Shown one piece after another: positions 37,276 to 46,067 of a stretch of DNA of 64,000 bases. The DNA lies in assembly GCF_026339955.1 (NCBI RefSeq), contig NZ_JAPEPW010000003.1:838230-902229 (forward strand), in the 5' to 3' direction. A program made the position numbers and the translations under genes. The notes beneath the pieces were generated by a model. That model saw only the letters and a list, made by a program, of their open reading frames with translations, ran no database searches and was not told where the DNA came from. Each line of letters begins with the position of its first letter. The first letter of the stretch is position 1. Source of the DNA: Streptomyces sp. NBC_01549. GTDB taxonomy: Bacteria; Actinomycetota; Actinomycetes; Streptomycetales; Streptomycetaceae.

Positions 37276-37662
37276 TCAGGTGACGGTCCAGTCGCGCAGC
37301 TGACGGGCGATCCGGGCGACGCCGAGTGCGCCGGAGGCTGCGTCGCGCACGAGCGCGACGGCCGCCTTGGGGGGGTAGTCGAGTTCGCGCGCGTTGAGGA
37401 TCAAGTATGCCTCGGTCGCGTGCCAGGCGAAGGCCTCGTTGGAGTGTTCCAGACACGGCAATTTCGCCAGGGTCTGCAGCAGCGCGGCGGCCCTGAGGTA
37501 CAAGGATCCGTAGATGTCGCGCTCCATCGCCCTGGCGTTGACGCGGGCGACAGCGGCGTAGAGCGGTCCGTAGTCGTCGACCTGCGGATCGCTGTCGAGC
37601 AGTTCGGCGGCGTGCAGCAGGAAGGTGACGTCAAGCGGGTGGAGCGGTTCCGGCTGGGTCAC
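37276..37662 (-). CDS. Fic/Doc-family toxin component with degenerate Fic motif
   Basis: The 128-residue protein starts at GTG 37662, overlapping the antitoxin stop by four bases (GTGA). It matches the short actinobacterial Fic/Doc toxin branch: HPLDVTFLLHAAELL, then PQVDDYGPLYAAVARVNAR, RAAALLQTLAKLPCLEHSN and EAFAWHATEAYLILN. In classical Fic proteins the active motif is HPFxxGNGR. Here the same place reads LEHSNEAFAWH, so AMP- or phospho-transfer may be altered or lost. The neighbour is a ribbon-helix-helix-like antitoxin. I infer a toxin-antitoxin module, possibly with a changed toxin chemistry. Confidence 0.75.
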   Translation of the reverse strand: MTQPEPLHPLDVTFLLHAAELLDSDPQVDDYGPLYAAVARVNARAMERDIYGSLYLRAAALLQTLAKLPCLEHSNEAFAWHATEAYLILNARELDYPPKAAVALVRDAASGALGVARIARQLRDWTVT

Positions 37663-37955
37663 GCGGCGTGACCTCGCTCTTGGTGCTCGATTTCTCGCTG
37701 CGCTTCCTGCTCGGCCGCACGCTGCTCGGCGCTGGGATCCAGGTTGCTGGGTTCGGCCGCGAAAGCCGCGCTGCTACGGGCCATGGATGCCTTGAAGCCG
37801 TCCAGGAACCGCTGTTCTACGGCGGTCGCCCGGTCATAGGCGGCTGAGAGAATGTACTCCTGCATGCTGACCCCCGCCTGCTTGGCCGCTGCCGCGATTG
37901 TGGCTCGCTGCGCAGGGTCGGGGAAGCGCAGGCTCATCGCTTTTGGATCCGTCAT
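37659..37955 (-). CDS. Ribbon-helix-helix-type antitoxin of the Fic/Doc-like module
   Basis: The 98-residue protein starts at ATG 37955. The N-terminal half reads AMSLRFPDPAQRATIAAAAK and QAGVSMQEYILSAAYDRA, the strand-helix-helix of a MetJ/Arc-type DNA-binding antitoxin. The C-terminal half is charged and helical (AEQRAAEQEAQREIEHQERG), as expected for a toxin-wrapping tail. It precedes and overlaps the toxin gene. The three-part palindrome at 37956-37979 touches its ATG, so the mRNA is probably leaderless or nearly so, and the complex likely represses itself there. Confidence 0.78.
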   Translation of the reverse strand: MTDPKAMSLRFPDPAQRATIAAAAKQAGVSMQEYILSAAYDRATAVEQRFLDGFKASMARSSAAFAAEPSNLDPSAEQRAAEQEAQREIEHQERGHAA

Positions 37956-37979
37956 GGTATCTACGGTACCAGCGATACC
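37956..37979 (-). promoter_or_regulatory. Palindromic operator of the toxin-antitoxin module
   Basis: The 24 bases read GGTATC, 3 bases, GGTACC, 3 bases, GATACC. The outer hexamers are reverse complements and the centre is itself a palindrome, giving three half-site pairs spaced by nine bases. This fits binding by dimers of the ribbon-helix-helix antitoxin. It ends directly at the antitoxin ATG, leaving no room for a ribosome-binding site. Confidence 0.75.
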
Positions 37980-38473
37980 ATGACTCGTCTCGGGGGAGAG
38001 CACTCCGAAACCGACGCGCGGACAGCGGTCACCGGCAACTCACTCACACCTGGGTGCATGCCCATACGCTCTGTAATGTGTGGAGCACGCCGTGGTCGAA
38101 GCACCATGCGTACGTGGGCGAGGCTGTGCTGGGTGTGCTGGCCTTCTAAGCTTGGCGTTTATGCAGCTCTGCTGCTTGTGCATCCGGCCCAGCAGCTCAA
38201 CGGGCAGGTCCGCAAGCAGGAAGGCCAGCCGCGTCACGTCATAGCCGGCTCTACCTTTCTGTCTGGGTTGGTCCTCCCGTTCGTAGGGTGGGGACGCCCA
38301 GGGAGGTGGGTGTGGCTTGTAGCCGGCTGCCGTTCGTGGCTTTCGATGCTTGGCCGCCTGCCTCCCCACGACGACTCGGCCGCCGATTGGGAAGTGCGAA
38401 TGTGTCGCTGTGTAGAGCCTTGCCGGCGAGGTCGTCAGTGGTACTTAAGGAAAGTACGACCTGATGGAGCACG
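37980..38473. other. Gene-free stretch before the IS110 transposase
   Basis: About 490 bp without a supported gene. Its 3' part should be the non-coding end of the IS110 element at 38474 and may encode that element's bridge RNA. The left boundary of the element could not be located. Confidence 0.4.
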
Positions 38474-39502
38474 ATGAGCCGGATATGGGTAGGGACCGAC
38501 TGTGGCAAGAGCCACCACCACTGCCTGGTCATGGACACCGACGGTGACACCCTGCTGTCTCGACGGGTGCCCAACGACGAACCTGAGCTGCTGGAACTGA
38601 TCGGTGATGTCTTGGACATCGCCAGTGGAGACCAGGCGACCTGGGCGATGGACATGACGGGTGGTGAACCCGCCTTGTTGATCGAGTTGCTGCTCAACCA
38701 CGGCCAGGAACTCGTCTACATTCCCGGTATCGCGGTCAACCGGGCCACCGACAGCTACCGGGGCGTGGGCAAGACCGATGCCCGGGATGCCAAGGTGATC
38801 GCGGATCAGGCCCGTATGCGCCGTGATCTGCAGCCGATCCGACCCGCCGACGAAGCCGCCATTGAGCTACGGCTGCTGACCGAACACCGCTCTGACCTGG
38901 TTGCCGACCGGACCCGGACCGTGAACCGGCTGAAGTCCCTGCTCACCGGCATGTTCCCGGCCCTGGAACGTGCCTTCGACATGGGCACCACCGGCGCTCT
39001 GGTTCTGCTCACGGGCTATCAGACACCGGTGGCGATCCGCCGGGCGGGCAAGCGACGCCTTGCGACGTGGCTGCGCAACCGCAAGGTCCGCACCCCCGAC
39101 GCCGTCGCGGCCAAAGCACTGGATGCCGCTGACCGTCAACACACCGCCGTTGCCGGGGAGAAGGCCATCGCGAGGATGGTCCACACCCTGGCGAAGGAGG
39201 TAATGACCCTCAACGAGAAGATCGCCGAGACCGACCAGCTCATCGAGGGACGGTTTCGCGAACACGAACTCGCCGAGGTGATCGCTTCCATGCCCGGCAT
39301 CGGGCCGATCCTCGGAGCGGAGTTCCTCGCCGCGACCGGCGGCAGCTTGGATGCCTTCCCCACCGCTGACAGACTGGCGACCTTCGCCGGGGTGGCACCC
39401 GCGCCAAAAGACTCCGGCCAGATCAGCGAGAACCACCACCTGTCCGCGTACTCCCTGAAGTGGCTCTGGCAAGATTTTCGTAGCCGGAGATCACCTCGGT
39501 GA
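38474..39502 (+). pseudogene. IS110-family transposase, 3'-truncated by an ISL3 element
   Basis: The protein begins at ATG 38474 after a GGAG-type site and has the N-terminal DEDD domain (WVGTDCGKSHHHCL with Asp9, KTDARDAKVIADQAR) and most of the second domain (IASMPGIGPILGAEFLAATG, RLATFAGVAPAPKDSGQIS). The last IS110 blocks (the R-P-x-R-Y-type motif and serine region) are missing. From 39441 the sequence belongs to the ISL3 element, and the frame ends by chance at 39502. It is clearly different from the IS110 at 5533-6747. Confidence 0.82.
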
Positions 39503-41220
39503 CACGATGGGCTGGTCCGCACAGCGGGCAGCCTGTGGCTGTGCTCTGTTGAACTGGCAAGTCTGTTACCGCAGTTGGCTGATGTGCTGGTGGTCTCGGT
39601 CCAGGTCTCCGATGCTGTCGTGACGGTCCGCGCCCGCACGAGAGCCAGTGTTTCGGCAGGATGCACGGGATGCGGCCGGCTCAGCACCTGGTGCCATAGC
39701 CGCTATGAACGGCTCCTCGCCGATATCGCACTCGCAGGCCGGTCTCTGCGCATCCGCTTGTCGGTACGCCGCCTGTACTGCGAGAACCCGACCTGCCCGA
39801 AGAAGACCTTCGCCGAGCAAGTTCCGGGGCTGACCGTGAGATACCAGCGGCGCACCCCACAGTTGCAGCGCCTGGTCGAGGCCGTCGGTGTGGTGCTGGC
39901 CGGCCGTGGCGGTGCCCGGATGCTGCGGATCCTGAACGTCACGCTCTCGCGGTGCACCGTCCTGTCTCAGCTGATGCGGGTGCCGCTTCCGCCATGGGAG
40001 ACACCCCGGGTGCTGGGGGTGGACGATTTCGCGCTCTACGGCGACACCTACGGCACCCTCCTCGTCGATGCCACCACCCGGCTTCCGCTCACCCTCTGGG
40101 AGGGACGCGACTCGGAGCAACTCACCGGGTGGCTCCGCGAGCATCCAGGTGTCGAGGTCGCCTGCCGTGACGGCTCCCTCGCCTACCGCCACGGTCTCAC
40201 CGTCGGCGCCCCTGATGCCGTGCAGGTCAGCGACCGATTCCATCTGTGGCAGGGCCTCTCTCGACGCGTCCAGGACATCGCCTCCGCCCACCGCAGCTGC
40301 CTGCCCGCAGCACTGCCCCCGGTCAGTGCGACCGATCCGGCACTGGTCGAGGAGAGCGGCGAGAACACCGCGGCGGACACACGGGCAGGGCGGCATGCCC
40401 GACGGCTGTTCGAGGCCGTCCAGGCGCTGTCCCGCACCGGCCGGAGCCACCGCTCGGTGGCCAGGGAACTCGGCCTGGACCGCCGCACCGTGGGCAAGTA
40501 CGCCCGAGCCCGAACCTGGCAGGAAGTGATGCGCCGGCCGCCCCGCAAGCCCTCCGCCCTGGACCCCTACCTTGACTACCTGCAACAACGCTGGGACGAG
40601 GGGCAGCACAGCGCGAAGATCCTGCACGAGGAACTCCAGACCAAGGGCTACTTCGGCCACTACCAGCGCGTGAAAATGGCCGTCGCACCCCTGCGCCGGG
40701 GCCTGCCTCTGGACGAGCCACGGCAGCGGCCGCCCTCCCCGCGCGGGGCCGCCCGCTGGATCACCACCCATCCGAACCGCCGAAGCCCACACATCAACGA
40801 CTGCCTGGCCCGGCTCCTCGACCAGTGCCCTGAACTCCGGCACACCCACGACCTGGTCCGTCGGTTCGCCGTAATGCTCGACAACCGTGACGCGGCACCC
40901 CTGGCAGGCTGGCTGGACGACCTCGCAAACAGCGGGCTGACCCCTCTCGCCGGCCTCGCCAGAGCCTTGCGCGAAGACCGGGATGCCGTCACTCAGGGAA
41001 TCGCCACCCCTTACAACTCCGGGGTCAACGAAGGCCGCATCACCGACGTCAAGCTACAGAAACGCCTGATGGCCGGCCGCGCCGGCGTCCCCCTTCTCCG
41101 TCACCGCGTTGTCCTGATCGCCCACTTCCGCCGCCGCGATGCGGACCGGCCCATCGTGTCACCGAGGTGATCTCCGGCTACGAAAATCTTGCCAGAGCCA
41201 CTTCAGGGAGTACGCGGACA
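39441..41220 (+). mobile_element. ISL3-family element within a 72-bp perfect inverted repeat
   Basis: Positions 39441-39512 and 41149-41220 are exact reverse complements over 72 bases, and similarity continues inward after one mismatch. The typical ISL3 end (GGCTCTGGCAAGATTTTCGT) lies inside this repeat at 39462 and 41199. The outermost 21 bases on each side (TGTCCGCGTACTCCCTGAAG and one more) are therefore also inverted. A normal insertion gives direct, not inverted, flanks. No 8-bp target duplication was found. One intact transposase fills the interior. Confidence 0.85.
39575..41170 (+). CDS. ISL3-family transposase, intact
   Basis: The 531-residue protein has an N-terminal zinc-binding part (CTGCGRLSTWCHSRYERLL, then LYCENPTCPKKTF). 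A helix-turn-helix follows, then the DDE core: VLGVDDFALYGDTYGTLLVD (first Asp), QVSDRFHLWQGLSRR (second Asp) and SGVNEGRITDVKLQKRLMAG (Glu). It ends inside the right inverted repeat. The start is unclear: a TTG at 39575 is used here, but homologous-looking codons (VELASLLPQ) continue upstream without an ATG or GTG. It looks functional. Confidence 0.88.
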   Translation: MADVLVVSVQVSDAVVTVRARTRASVSAGCTGCGRLSTWCHSRYERLLADIALAGRSLRIRLSVRRLYCENPTCPKKTFAEQVPGLTVRYQRRTPQLQRLVEAVGVVLAGRGGARMLRILNVTLSRCTVLSQLMRVPLPPWETPRVLGVDDFALYGDTYGTLLVDATTRLPLTLWEGRDSEQLTGWLREHPGVEVACRDGSLAYRHGLTVGAPDAVQVSDRFHLWQGLSRRVQDIASAHRSCLPAALPPVSATDPALVEESGENTAADTRAGRHARRLFEAVQALSRTGRSHRSVARELGLDRRTVGKYARARTWQEVMRRPPRKPSALDPYLDYLQQRWDEGQHSAKILHEELQTKGYFGHYQRVKMAVAPLRRGLPLDEPRQRPPSPRGAARWITTHPNRRSPHINDCLARLLDQCPELRHTHDLVRRFAVMLDNRDAAPLAGWLDDLANSGLTPLAGLARALREDRDAVTQGIATPYNSGVNEGRITDVKLQKRLMAGRAGVPLLRHRVVLIAHFRRRDADRPIVSPR

Positions 41221-41221
41221 C

Positions 41222-41485
41222 GCGGTCGCGCACCACCCCGATGAATGGCTCAATACGATCGCCCACGGCCAATGCATCAGCCTCACCCCCGAAGCGACCG
41301 CCCGCTTCTACCAACACCCGGACGTCGTTTACCGCCCCGTGACAGGCGTCAGTCCCAGCCAGATCGGTGTCGCCTGGCCCCGCACCCAACCGGTTGACGA
41401 CACCGTCAATGCCTTCGTCCTTAGCTGCCGCGCCGTATGCAACGACGGCACCCTCGCAGAGACCAGCCTGATCACGGGCAGGTGA
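41222..41485 (+). pseudogene. LysR-family regulator, C-terminal fragment
   Basis: The frame reads DEWLNTIAHGQCISLTPEAT and ARFYQHPDVVYRPVTGVSPS, then QIGVAWPRTQPVD, the end of a LysR substrate-binding domain. It begins right at the ISL3 element's right end. The DNA-binding domain and the rest are absent from the window, so the ISL3-linked rearrangement probably removed them. Confidence 0.72.
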
Positions 41486-41578
41486 TCGCGACCAAGCCGA
41501 TATCGCGCAGTCAACTCAGCAGTCATCCAGACCGGCGTTACAGAACGTCACAGATCGCCGGTTCTGAAACAGCTTCTC

Positions 41579-41864
41579 ACCCTGGCTGTTCCCTGGCCGC
41601 CGGGCGGGCCAGCCCTTCCGCCCGGACCATCTGTCCGCACTCCTCAACGAGATCGGCGTCCCAGTGGCCGCCGCCCGCGGCGCCGCCATCCGGCAACAAC
41701 TCCTTGAGAGGCCCGCTCCCGTCGTCGCGGACGCCCTCGGCTACCACGACAAGACCACCACCCGCCTGCTCAACGAGACCGGCGGAACGTGGAGCCGATA
41801 CGCCGCTGGAGACCACAAACGGTCGCCAGCAGGCTGGACTCCGCAGGAAACTCACGGCAGTTGA
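41579..41864 (+). pseudogene. Tyrosine-recombinase-like integrase, C-terminal fragment
   Basis: The frame has no start and reads PWLFPGRRAGQPFRPDHLSA, LLNEIGVPVAAARGAAIRQQ and ADALGYHDKTTTRLLNETGG, then a stop at 41864. It resembles the end of phage-type or XerD-like recombinases common in Streptomyces, with a histidine-containing DALGYHDKTTTR segment where the catalytic Tyr normally lies. The upstream catalytic part is missing. Confidence 0.65.
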
Positions 41865-41913
41865 ACCACGCCACGAAGTGGTAGGCCAGGGCACTCCCCG
41901 GCCTGCGACTGCC

Positions 41914-42318
41914 TCACGAAGTTGTCGGCGTCTGCTCATGGCCGGCATAGGGCCGCGTGATGATCTCCACGCCGTGCCCGGCCGGATCCGTGAAGTACGG
42001 TCCGCGCCCACCGTGGTGGTGGTTGAACTCTCCCGGCTGCTTCAGATGCGGATCGGCGTAGTACGTGATCCCGGCCTGCTGGATACGCGCGAAGGCCACG
42101 TCGAACTCCTCGTCGGAGACGAGGAACGCGTAGTGCTGCATGGCGATCGACTCCGCCGGGATGGCGGCGAAGTCCAGGATGACCCCGTTGCTGGTGGCCA
42201 CGGGAATGAACGGGCCCCACGCGGTCCCGGCCTCAAGCCCCAGGATGTGCGCCAGGAACTCGGCCGACTCCCGGTTGTCCCGGGCATGGACGATGGTGTG
42301 ATTCAACTCGACCGACAT
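41914..42318 (-). CDS. VOC-family (glyoxalase/dioxygenase-like) protein
   Basis: The 134-residue protein starts at ATG 42318, eight bases after GGAGG. It holds two beta-alpha-beta-beta-beta units: LNHTIVHARDNRESAEFLAH, ILGLEAGTAWGPFIP and MQHYAFLVSDEEFDVAFARI, then HHHGGRGPYFTDPAGHGVEI with a metal-ligand-like Glu. Possible metal ligands are His6, His63-region and Glu near 118. VOC proteins act in methylglyoxal, antibiotic or aromatic-compound chemistry; the substrate is unknown. Frame-open DNA continues upstream to 42783, but the ribosome site and family length favour 42318. It is a lone gene. Confidence 0.85.
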   Translation of the reverse strand: MSVELNHTIVHARDNRESAEFLAHILGLEAGTAWGPFIPVATSNGVILDFAAIPAESIAMQHYAFLVSDEEFDVAFARIQQAGITYYADPHLKQPGEFNHHHGGRGPYFTDPAGHGVEIITRPYAGHEQTPTTS

Positions 42319-43329
42319 GTGGAATGCCTCCGCGAGGCACCTCACGGCACCTCCATGCCTCACCCAGCCGGTGACCGACACGCGATACGTGCGCATGATC
42401 CTAAACAGCAGCGCTGACGCCGTCGAGGCGTCTTCCGAGGAGGTAGACCTTTTCGGCCACGGAGCGTCACCCATCCCCAGCCCAGGCCGAGAACTGGCGA
42501 CAGTTGAATACGCGAGCCCACCAGTACCGTGGGCCGGATCTCCCGCGGACGAAGCCGGTGCAGTTTGAGCCGGAGCGGATGGCGGGGCGCCGACGCTCGC
42601 CGTCGGCGCGGCTGGGCAAGCCGCCTGTTTGAAACGATTCTGGAGCTTCGACCTCTCAAGCGGATACCAGGACACCGGCCCGAAAGCGAGTCGTTTTTCA
42701 GCCAACGCTAGTTGGTCGCCAAGTGGGCACCTTTCGCCCCAAACCCCCAGTGGTCCCAATTCGTCGTCACCAACCTGCCACAACGCGTGAGCGCTAGCGG
42801 TATGGTCCCTTGCCGAACGCCACTAGCGGACCCAGGACTTCCGGGGCAGTCATGGCACGATCCCGTGCTGCCCTCAGCCCGCCCCGTCGTCGACCCCTGC
42901 TCATGCACGCCCTCGTCCGTTCCCAGGAGATTCATGTCGGCCGCCCTCACCGTTGCCCGCATCGATGGGTCCTCGGCCCTGGGACGCTTAACGCGGGCAC
43001 GATCCCGGGCGGTGCTGCGCAAAGGCGTCGAGGGCCGCCGCTGTGCCCCTCAGCGGCGGTCCTGAAGACGCTGACTCGTTCCGGCCTGTTGAGGCTGCCC
43101 GCCGTGATCGGGCACGTCGGCGAGTGTTTGTCGAGGGAGGCCGTTCCGAGCAAGGACGCCGGTTCGGTGCCTGCTCCCCTCGGGCTGCTTGCGCCGCACA
43201 CATCCGCCGCCTTCGCCCGGCTCCGCTTCGCAGCATCGGACCCGTTCAGCCCAGCCGCGGCTGTGCCCGCCCCGGCGCCGCCCCGCACACACACCCCGCA
43301 CACCGACGGCTTCCCCATCTGAGGACCTG
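42319..43329. other. One-kilobase gene-free stretch upstream of the conservon
   Basis: No supported gene or element was found. Several open frames exist on both strands, but they lack domains and start sites and look like GC-driven chance frames. The 3' part should contain the conservon promoter. Confidence 0.5.
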
Positions 43330-44694
43330 ATGACCGAACTCATACTGAGCGCCGCCACGTTGCTGACGTTGGCCGGCGTCGGTTCCGCATGGCACTTCCG
43401 GCGCAAACGCGACCGGGCCGAACGCCAGGCCGAGCTTCTGCGTCGGCATGCCGACCTGCTCACACAGCAACTCCTCGCGGCGGAACAGTGCGTGGGGTAC
43501 GTCGCGGCCACCGTGGTTCCTGCGGCTGTGGGCGGCAGGCCGGGCAGCGGCGGTCCGGGGGGCGAACTCGTCGTACCGCCGCATCTCGACGGCACTCAGC
43601 TCGCCGAGCGGCTACGCGCCCTGCCTGGTGCTGTTGCCTCTGCGGTGGAACAGGTCCGGACTCAGGAGCGGACGGCTGCCGCCCAAGCCGCCGATCAGGT
43701 CCGTCAGGACGTCGAGCGGCGGGTCGCGCAGGTGCGACAGGAGTCCGTGGGCGTGGCCCGGGCCGCCGTGCGCGGCTTCGCGAACAACGTGGTGGCGCGG
43801 GCGGCGATGCTCGGCCGGACCGTCAGCCACGGTGTGCGGCGGCATGTCTCGGACGAGGCGTACGCGACGCTGGTGGAGATCGACCACCTCGCGCAGCAGA
43901 TGCTGCTCACCGCCTCGGGGTATGCCGTACTCGCCGGGGACAAGCTCTCCCGGCGCTGGCCCGCCACCACGCTCACCGACATCGTGCAGGCCGCGATGGG
44001 CCGGATCGAGGGATACGAGCGGATCAAGCACCCGGAGATGGGATCCGTCGCGGTCGAGGGCCGCGCGGTGGAGGCGGTCGTACACGCCCTGGCCGTGCTG
44101 CTGGACAACGCGCTGCGCTACTCCCCGCCCTCCGCCAGTGTCCACGTCTCTCTCGAACAGGGCCACCACGCCTGCTTCCTGATCATCGACGACGCCGGAC
44201 TGCGCATGGACGACGAGCGCCTGCTGTGGGCCAGCGACGTGATGTCCGGCAAGCAGCGCAACGACATCACCCGCCTGGGCGCCCACCCCCAGACCGGGCT
44301 GCGCGTGGCGTCCGTGCTGGCGGAGGACTACGGCTTCCGCGTCGAGCTGACCGCACCGAACATCTATCAGGGCACGCGAGCCATGCTCGTACTGCCGAAG
44401 AACCTGCTCACCAAGCCCACGCCGGCCGAACCCGTCGCCTCTCCCGTGCCCTCGGACGCCGCCGTGGAACCCGAACTGCCCGCCGCCCCGGCGACCACCA
44501 CCGCCAGCGGCCTGACCGTGCGCCGGCGCTCCGCGGCTCCCGCGGTGTCCCGGCGCACGGCAGAGCCCACCGCTGCCGAGCCCGGCCGTCCGGCTGTCGC
44601 CGCGGCCTGGGCCGAGGGAAGCCGCCACGGCCGACAGGGCGAGCCCTCCCAGACCTCCGCTGGCCACGACGCTGCACACGACGAAGGACACTGA
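43330..44694 (+). CDS. cvnA: Conservon sensor ATPase (histidine-kinase-like, CvnA)
   Basis: The 454-residue protein starts at ATG 43330 after GAGGACC. One N-terminal membrane helix (ILSAATLLTLAGVGSAWHF) is followed by a coiled-coil-like charged region. The HATPase domain at about 240-360 has the N-box VHALAVLLDNALRYSPPSAS, a G1-type FLIIDDAGLRMDDERLL and G2-type GLRVASVLAEDYGFRVEL. No clear phospho-accepting H-box is seen. The C-terminal 100 residues are Pro/Ala/Thr-rich. In Streptomyces conservons this protein heads a membrane GTPase signalling complex. Two bases separate its stop from the roadblock gene, so all six genes form one operon. Confidence 0.92.
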   Translation: MTELILSAATLLTLAGVGSAWHFRRKRDRAERQAELLRRHADLLTQQLLAAEQCVGYVAATVVPAAVGGRPGSGGPGGELVVPPHLDGTQLAERLRALPGAVASAVEQVRTQERTAAAQAADQVRQDVERRVAQVRQESVGVARAAVRGFANNVVARAAMLGRTVSHGVRRHVSDEAYATLVEIDHLAQQMLLTASGYAVLAGDKLSRRWPATTLTDIVQAAMGRIEGYERIKHPEMGSVAVEGRAVEAVVHALAVLLDNALRYSPPSASVHVSLEQGHHACFLIIDDAGLRMDDERLLWASDVMSGKQRNDITRLGAHPQTGLRVASVLAEDYGFRVELTAPNIYQGTRAMLVLPKNLLTKPTPAEPVASPVPSDAAVEPELPAAPATTTASGLTVRRRSAAPAVSRRTAEPTAAEPGRPAVAAAWAEGSRHGRQGEPSQTSAGHDAAHDEGH

Positions 44695-44696
44695 CC

Positions 44697-45119
44697 GTGC
44701 GAGACACACACTCCAACAGCCTGGGCTGGCTGCTCGACCAGGAACTCGGCACCGTCGAAGGCGTCCGCTACGCCGTACTGATGAGCAGCGACGGACTGTT
44801 GAGGGCCCGGACCGAGACGATCAGCCAGGACGACGGGGAGAAGTTCGCCGCCCTGACGGCCGCGCTGCGGGCCGCGGGCAAGGCGTGGGATGAGTTCACC
44901 GGCGGCGAGGGCATGCGCCAGCTGCTGATCGAGTCGGTCGGCTGCATCGGCCTGACGACCACCGCCGCGAAGAACACCATGCTGTCGGTGTGCACCACCG
45001 GGCCCGACGCCGACGTCGGGCTGATCTCCCATCACATGGTGCGGCTGGCCAGCCGGGTGGGGCACGAGATGACCACCGCCGATCGCCTGCCCACCGGGGA
45101 AGGCGGCTCGCCGGCATGA
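44697..45119 (+). CDS. cvnB: Roadblock/LC7-domain protein (CvnB)
   Basis: The 140-residue protein starts at GTG 44697. It has the roadblock fold: LGWLLDQELGTVEGVRYAVL, MSSDGLLRARTETI, ALTAALRAAGKAWDEF and NTMLSVCTTGPDADVGLISH. In conservons this protein is thought to act on the small GTPase, as roadblock proteins do for Ras-like GTPases such as MglA. Its stop overlaps the next ATG (ATGA at 45116-45119). Confidence 0.93.
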   Translation: MRDTHSNSLGWLLDQELGTVEGVRYAVLMSSDGLLRARTETISQDDGEKFAALTAALRAAGKAWDEFTGGEGMRQLLIESVGCIGLTTTAAKNTMLSVCTTGPDADVGLISHHMVRLASRVGHEMTTADRLPTGEGGSPA

Positions 45120-45469
45120 CGGGGCCGCGGCGTGACCCCGACATGGTCAGGCCCTACGTCCGCACGGGCGGGCAGGTCCGCGCCCGGGACGATGTGCGCC
45201 TGGAGAGCGTGGTCGTCGCCGCGACCGGTCCCACGGACGCCCTCGGCCCGGATGCCCGCCGGGTGATGCGCCTGTTCGGCGGCGCGGGGGGCGGCCTGGC
45301 CGTCGCCGACATCGCCGCCGCACTGGAGTTGCCGCCCTCGACGGTGCGCATTCTCGTCTCCTCGCTGATGGACTCCGGCCACCTGTCCAGCCCGGTCGCC
45401 GCGACCGGCCACCAGCCCGACTTCGACCTGCTGCAGGAGGTACTCCGTGGACTACGCTCCCTGGTCTGA
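45116..45469 (+). CDS. cvnC: DUF742 protein (CvnC)
   Basis: The 117-residue protein starts at ATG 45116. It has the DUF742 winged-helix-like pattern: VRPYVRTGGQVRARDDVRLE, RVMRLFGGAGGGLAVADIAA and LELPPSTVRILVSSLMDSGH. It occurs almost only in conservons, between the roadblock and GTPase genes. Its precise function is not known; DNA-binding or scaffold roles have been proposed. It overlaps the GTPase gene by 23 bp. Confidence 0.93.
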   Translation: MTGPRRDPDMVRPYVRTGGQVRARDDVRLESVVVAATGPTDALGPDARRVMRLFGGAGGGLAVADIAAALELPPSTVRILVSSLMDSGHLSSPVAATGHQPDFDLLQEVLRGLRSLV

Positions 45470-46067
45470 CCCGTCCGTCACCTACGTCCCGGCCACGGTG
45501 ACGCGGTCGGCCAAGATCGTGGTCGCGGGGGGCTTCGGCGTCGGCAAGACGACGTTCATCGGCAGTGTCTCGGAAGTGAAGCCGCTGCGGATGGAGGAAC
45601 CCATCACGCAGGCCAGCGTCGGTGTGGACGATCTGCGCGGCACTCCGCACAAGACCACGACCACCGTGGCGATGGACTTCGGCCGCATCCACATTGCCGG
45701 CGGCAGGATCGCGCTGTATCTCTTCGGGCTGCCGGGGCAGTCCCGGTTCCGGCCCCTGTGGGAGGACCTGGCCGAAGGCGCGCTGGGCTGTCTGGTCCTG
45801 GCCGACACCCGCAACCTCGACGCCTCCCACGACGCACTCGGTCTCCTGGACAGCGGGGGCGTGCCCTATGCCGTCGCCATCAACGCCTTCCCCGACGCCC
45901 CGAGTTACCCCGAGGCCGAGCTGCGCCAGGCCCTCGCCCTCGAACCCTTCACTCCCCTGACTGTCTGCGACGCCCGCAACCGCACGTCCTCCTTGCATGC
46001 CCTGATCACGCTCACCGAGTATCTCTCCGAGCGCCGCTCAGCCGACCCCCTGGAGCCCCGCCGATGA
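45447..46067 (+). CDS. cvnD: Ras-like conservon GTPase (CvnD)
   Basis: The 206-residue protein starts at GTG 45447, with AGGAGG seven bases upstream. The Walker A motif is GGFGVGKTTFIG, the switch II region reads YLFGLPGQSRFRPLWED, and the specificity region reads VAINAFPDAP in place of the usual NKxD. The last point is typical for this GTPase group. It would cycle between GTP and GDP forms under the roadblock partner and signal from the membrane sensor. It ends in an ATGA overlap with the first P450 gene. Confidence 0.93.
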   Translation: MDYAPWSDPSVTYVPATVTRSAKIVVAGGFGVGKTTFIGSVSEVKPLRMEEPITQASVGVDDLRGTPHKTTTTVAMDFGRIHIAGGRIALYLFGLPGQSRFRPLWEDLAEGALGCLVLADTRNLDASHDALGLLDSGGVPYAVAINAFPDAPSYPEAELRQALALEPFTPLTVCDARNRTSSLHALITLTEYLSERRSADPLEPRR

